Source of the DNA: Saccoglossus kowalevskii
Taxonomy: Eukaryota > Hemichordata > Enteropneusta > Harrimaniidae
Direction of reading: 5' to 3'
Assembly: GCF_000003605.2 (NCBI RefSeq)
Contig: NW_003156757.1
Location: 34,297-47,264, forward strand
DNA length: 12,968 nucleotides
The translations under genes and the position numbers were made by a program. The notes beneath the pieces are model-generated. The model searched no databases, was not told where the DNA came from, and saw nothing but the letters and a program-made list of their open reading frames with translations. Position 1 is the first letter of the stretch; each line of letters begins with the position of its first letter. Of the stretch, positions 9,310 through 12,968 are shown piece after piece.

Positions 9310-9455
9310 CTTACTCCAAAATATGTGTCTTTGTGCAGTGTGTGCTTGGTTGTGTGTGATTGCGTGTGTGTGCACATATGATGGTTGTGGGTGTATCTTT
9401 GTGCATGTTTGTATGTGTTTGTGCTGGCTGGTGTACCGTGTTAGTGCTTGTCCTT
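9310..9455. repeat. GT-rich low-complexity tract (degenerate TG repeat)
   Basis: The plus strand is strongly enriched in TG and TGTG with short pure runs such as gcgtgtgtgtgcac near 9363. No strict period is maintained. Frames of 60-100 codons open on both strands here reflect this composition (Cys/Val-rich on plus, His/Thr-rich on minus) and are not called. Confidence 0.75.
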
Positions 9456-9539
9456 GTGATTGAGATTGACATGAGTTTGAAAGTTCTTGCCACAAAATCT
9501 CTGAAGATGCCACATTGATATCCTGACTCTCAACAATAT

Positions 9540-10486
9540 CTGCATATAGAAAACCTTGCATATTAATTACCTAATTTGCATGATAATTGGCTCATTTTTA
9601 GCTGTTCCATGACTGTTCCACTGATATCTATCATTGAATTTTGATTAAACTTGGTTCATAGATGATCTGAACTAATGCCAGGTTTTGATTAGTTTTAGGT
9701 GAAAATATGTGCATATTAATTACCAAATTTGCATAATGATTAGTAAATTTTCGGCTTTTCCACTGATATCTTAACTACTAATCATCACATTTCAATAAAA
9801 CTTGGTACCTCAATGTCATAGGACACTGCACAGACCTGGCAGTTTTTAGGATAGTATCAGTACATATTAATTACCTAATTTGCATAATAAATTAATTTTC
9901 AGCTTTTGATATTTCAAGTAGTAAGCATTACATTTCAATGAAACCGGGTACATAGATACTCCAGGACTATTTAGAGGTTGATTGTTTTGGGATAAATATT
10001 TGTCCATATTAATCACCAAATTTGCATAATTAGTTAATTTTTGGTTTTTCACGTATATCTCAAAAACTAATCACATTTCAATGGAACTTTGTACATGGGT
10101 CCTCTAAAACTATGCAGAGAACTGATTAGTTTTGGGGTAAATAATTGTGCATATTAATTACCTTATTTGCATAATTATTTAATTTTCAACTTTCACACTG
10201 ATATCTCAAGTACTAATCATCACATTTCAATGAAACTTTGTACATATATGCTCTAGAACAATGTACAAATATCATCAGTTTTGGGTTAAAATCTGTTCAT
10301 ATTAATTCCCTAATTAGCATAATAATTCATAATGTTTTGGTTCTGATCCCATTTCAATTAAACTTGGTACATAGATGGCCTATTACATTGTGCAGACTTT
10401 ATTAGTTTTACACTCAAATCTGTTCATTTTAATTTTCTGATTTGCATAATTAGTTTACAGCTTTTCCATCAATATCTCAAGTACAA
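9540..10486. repeat. R148 family, right copy: seven tandem units of about 145-153 bp
   Basis: The landmark aatttgca (or a close variant) starts at 9573, 9726, 9877, 10019, 10164, 10312 and 10439, giving spacings of 153, 151, 142, 145, 148 and 127 bp. Within a unit the order is: attaattac, aatttgcataat, ttttc(a/g)gcttttcca, gatatctcaa, actaatcatcacatttcaat, aaacttggtacatagatg, a variable part with acaatg(c/t)aca, then gattagttttgggt. The block nearest attaattac and aatttgcat is the best conserved. The array ends in the 75-bp module at 10487. No reading frame of note is present. Confidence 0.92.
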
Positions 10487-10561
10487 GTAATTTTGAATTA
10501 ATTTTTACAGTGTCTCTAATACTCTCAGCACACAGGAGTTCTTTCTAAGCTTTCTTTGATT
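10487..10561. repeat. Conserved 75-bp module of the R148 element, right copy
   Basis: This is the gap-free partner of 6870-6944, with 29 identical consecutive bases at 10525-10553. It again follows R148 units on their right. Here no (TGTC)n tract follows, and similarity to the left copy ends at about gatt (10561), making this a candidate element edge. Confidence 0.85.
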
Positions 10562-11566
10562 AGATATGTACCTTTAATTAAACAGACCCCTGCAAATATC
10601 ACATCAGTGGTTTCTCCTGTTACAAGTACCTATGTTCAACTGTTATGAAGCCTATGTCAAAGTGGCTAAAATGTTCAATTGCGACGCACAGGGGAAACTC
10701 CACTTGCCAGTGACACTTTCCAGACGAGTTCTGGAGACAATCAGCTTTGCATATACTTAAGGCAGATGTCACACAGGTGGCATTTACAGAGAGCTCTAGA
10801 TAGCAATTAAACTCCCATGCTTTTGTGATGACCCGACATTAGACTTTGTGCTGGCATCAGGGAACTGTCATGCAACACATTCATCTCTTATTACCTCCAG
10901 ACCTCTCAACTGACAGCACTGGTTATCATAGACATTGTGGGTCAGAGGGTGATAAACTCACACACACAGTAACATGCTACTGTACTGTCTGTTGTGGAGT
11001 TTTCCTTGTGGATTTTCCAGGAAACCAGGGGCCCTTAGCTTAGCTAAGTTGAATTTTCTGTATTGTAAATGTTACAGTGCTATTTATACTTCTTTACTGT
11101 CTCCAAGACACCGGTGCATCGCTAGTTTGAGTCTCTATAACATCTTTTGTGTTTATTTGACACTTCCAAACCATACTGCTTTGACAACTAACATGCACAT
11201 GCGCCCTAGCAACTACATACACATTCATGCTATCCTTTTGAAAAGAAAAAAATTGAGTGTATAAATGTAAGTGTAAAGTTCAGTGTCTCTCGTCTAATGT
11301 TTTCTAACTACACTATAATTCAATCTTCACATAATCTTTCAAGTGTTGAGGCTTTTTAACAATTTGTCCTGATTGTGTAGTTATTACTGGATTAATTCTC
11401 ACATGATGCTTTTACATTGCTTGAATTTTTCCATATGCATTTTTCAAGTGGTTGTGAAGCCTGAAGTGACGGTGTTCAGGCATCTGTCATGGATAAAAGT
11501 ACAGCATTTTCTGTCAAATAGCATAATTCACAGTATCTCATTCAAATTTTGTGCATGCTTCTCCAG
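10562..11566. other. Higher-complexity stretch, no gene supported
   Basis: This part, especially about 10620-11050, is less AT-biased and less repetitive than its surroundings. Frames here are short: about 48 codons open between stops near 10665 and 10811, 65 codons at 10846-11043, 96 codons at 10974-11264 and 100 codons at 11373-11675. None shows a recognisable domain. The 10-bp palindrome cttagctaag lies at 11039-11048. It could hold a small exon or a conserved non-coding element, but nothing seen by eye proves either. Confidence 0.45.
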
Positions 11567-11728
11567 CTGTAGCTCGGCCATGCCTGGATGGTTCAGATTC
11601 AAACTTCACACTTACATCATGCATCTTGGGATACATACATGTATGTATGTCCATTTGTTACGCGACCTGATTTAAGATGAATGGATGATTGGCAGCCATT
11701 TTTGCGATGAAAAAAATCATATATGGCA
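11567..11728. repeat. R160 family, copy split by an insertion (left part)
   Basis: The order of landmarks matches the 1165-1790 array: ctgtagctcggccatgcctgg, beginning at 11567 (compare tctgagacatgcctgg), then gttcagattcaaacttcaca, tacatcatg, a ccatttgtt block, cgacctgat and ggcagccattttt (near 11691). The copy then meets the TACTGTAAA element at 11729 and continues beyond 11939. Confidence 0.75.
11631..11648. repeat. 18-bp perfect palindrome atacatacatgtatgtat
   Basis: The sequence equals its own reverse complement over 18 bases. It lies inside the R160 copy at a place where other copies read differently, so it is probably a local ACAT/ATGT slippage product. Confidence 0.7.
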
Positions 11729-11939
11729 TACTGTAAAATGAGTAATTTTCACTAGATTTAAATTTTGCTGATTTACCATTTGAGACATATTCAGTGGGTT
11801 TTAAATTCACGGTTTAATCATTTAGGTAATGTGTTCTATGCTAAATTTTACATATTCACTAGGTTTTAATTTAGCACATTTTCCAGTCAGCGAAATAAGC
11901 AAAATTAAAACCCATTGAATAATTAACCCCTTTACAGTA
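11729..11939. mobile_element. MITE-like 211-bp element with TACTGTAAA terminal inverted repeats
   Basis: The left end tactgtaaa (11729-11737) matches the right end tttacagta (11931-11939) as an exact inverted repeat. With small gaps the inverted match extends to about 45 bp, including the core aattttgct and its partner agcaaaatt. Internally, three direct repeats of attttcactag/atattcagtggg/atattcactagg followed by a ttttaaatt-like block start at 11745, 11787 and 11852. No transposase is encoded, so it would be non-autonomous. It interrupts an R160 copy that continues on both sides. A convincing target-site duplication was not seen, so superfamily assignment is open. Confidence 0.65.
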
Positions 11940-12150
11940 CATCATATTACACTTACATGTATATATGCGCATGTATTTTTATGATCCAGTTGAAAATTAC
12001 TGAATTCAAAGCATTTCTGCCATTCCAAAACTGAATCTCATTCATTACTTCTAAACTTGTTACATGCATTTAACATCATGAGAACTTGATGCACATAACT
12101 TCGCTTTTCAGTTTGGATTCCAGATGGCTGATTAGTGATCATTTTGTTTC
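11940..12150. repeat. R160 family, copy split by an insertion (right part, diverged)
   Basis: After the MITE-like element come catcatattacactta, gcgcatgtatttttatgatcc, tgccattccaaaactgaatct and then cagatggctgattagtgatc with cattttg. These correspond in order to tacatcatgtcaca, gtgcatttgtttcatgatcc, caattccggaaccggatct and the gcggccatttt region of the 1165-1790 array. Divergence is high and the right end is approximate. Confidence 0.55.
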
Positions 12151-12920
12151 TAATTAATAAATACTGTTCTGGAGCTAGATCTCTGACAACCTTTCATGTT
12201 CAAACTATAATTCTTATTTATCACTCACAGGAACTATATAATACTTGTTGTACACTTACTTGTTGTACTGTGTGGACATTTTTGTCTTGTTATTATAGCA
12301 GTAGACTAGGTTTTCTTCTTCTTCATCTGCTTTGCAAGAATCTCAACTTTTGGGTGGGTTTGAGAACTTTCTTTTTGTTGTTTAGTTATTAGCAGTCTTT
12401 CACTGGACAGTCAGTCTTTCAAAACCTCACTTCTACCAAATTTCCTAAATTCCTCTGATATTTCATGTAATCCACTGTCTGATACCTGTATTTGATATCT
12501 AATGAAGAGCAAATTGCACTTTGAGCTTTCTAAAGATGAGTTTAACTGCTGTATCTTCAACATTTTAAGTATAGAGGCAACCTCTCAGTAATTGGACTAA
12601 TAGTCCACTGTGGCCATGTCACTATTTCTAATGAATACTAACTGATCATTACAACATTTGATCATGATCTCTAAAACCAATATGTGATGAAGTTGTGCTC
12701 TAAATCTTTCATCTTAACAAATTATGCCAGTTAAAGAGTTATTTCAACAGGTAAATCTTTTTCGTTCGCAGGAAATTCATTTTGTGTTACTGTTTAGTAT
12801 CATTGTATTTTGGTTTTGAAATGTGTAGATTTTGTTGCATGTGGATCATTTCAATGTGTTTATGTGGAACATCTGGTGCATGAATTAATGTACCAGCCAG
12901 AGGCATTTGCTTTCTTTTGT
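12151..12920. other. Non-coding stretch, no gene recognised
   Basis: An 85-codon frame at 12135-12392 has no recognisable domain and lies partly in repeat-derived sequence. Acceptor-like tracts such as ctttttcgttcgcag (12757-12771) occur, but no coding frame follows that I can support. No repeat unit was recognised. Confidence 0.5.
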
Positions 12921-12922
12921 TA

Positions 12923-12968
12923 TATACGAGGGACGTTCAATAAGTAAAAACTTGCCACAGTTATCAGT
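12923..12968 (+). mobile_element. Terminal inverted repeat of a mariner-like transposon, truncated by the window edge
   Basis: The text tacgaggga followed by cgttcaataagta resembles the ends of mariner-family (Tc1/mariner) elements, which commonly begin with a cgaggg-type motif and continue with a gttcaa(t/a)aagt-like block. It is preceded by tata, compatible with the TA target duplicated by this superfamily. The element body would lie to the right, outside the window, so neither a transposase nor the opposite end can be seen. The call rests on motif resemblance only. Confidence 0.5.

Noticed and set aside
9259-9561. Cys/Val-rich plus frame and His/Thr-rich minus frames
   Set aside because: Explained by the GT-rich low-complexity tract.
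11039-11048. cttagctaag palindrome after aggggccc as a possible element end
   Set aside because: Only ten bases, with no partner end or repeat copy found in the window.
12757-12771. Pyrimidine tract plus cag as a splice acceptor
   Set aside because: No supported open coding segment follows and such tracts are common in AT/T-rich DNA.

Overview
The window looks like non-coding nuclear DNA from a repeat-rich metazoan, most likely a marine invertebrate. The evidence is AT-rich sequence with no long non-repetitive reading frame, many TACATGTA and ACCGGTA palindromes, several tandem and interspersed repeat families of different ages, a retroposon-like tail and a mariner-like transposon end. A bivalve or other mollusc is my best guess, but this rests on the general character of the repeats and is not proven. 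I found no protein-coding gene, tRNA, rRNA, CRISPR array or bacterial operon structure that I can support.

Layout, left to right. Bases 1-1164 are unremarkable apart from one perfect inverted repeat. Bases 1165-1790 hold a tandem pair of 320-bp units, each built of two related halves (about 171 and 149 bp); I call this family R160. Bases 1929-2528 are a degenerate 20/26-bp minisatellite. It is split by a roughly 230-bp insert ending in (AATC)n that resembles a truncated non-LTR retrotransposon, and it resumes for one unit at 2758-2780. Bases 3220-3330 are a small palindrome-containing repeat. It abuts the largest structure, a 1.3-kb array of about 33 copies of a 39-bp unit (3331-4625). Because 39 is a multiple of three and the unit has no stop in several frames, this array is open for hundreds of codons on both strands; I treat those frames as artefacts.

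Bases 4626-6555 have no recognisable content. From 6640 to 7700, and again from 9540 to 10561, lie two copies of a second complex repeat family (R148). Its units are about 145-153 bp and carry a conserved ATTTGCAT octamer beside TAATTA. Both copies include the same 75-bp module, and in the left copy a (TGTC)n microsatellite (7005-7157) follows that module. Tandem units of about 150 bp, a conserved module and a GTCT-type microsatellite recall Helitron/Helentron-related non-autonomous elements (DINE-1, HINE and bivalve pearl types); this is a hypothesis.

R160 returns in diverged form at 7820-8060 and 11567-12150. The second of these is interrupted at 11729-11939 by a 211-bp element with imperfect terminal inverted repeats starting TACTGTAAA. 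The last 45 bases show what looks like a mariner-like terminal inverted repeat running off the window.

No genes act together here. What the window does show is a sequence of nested insertions: retroposon tail into minisatellite, and MITE-like element into R160.
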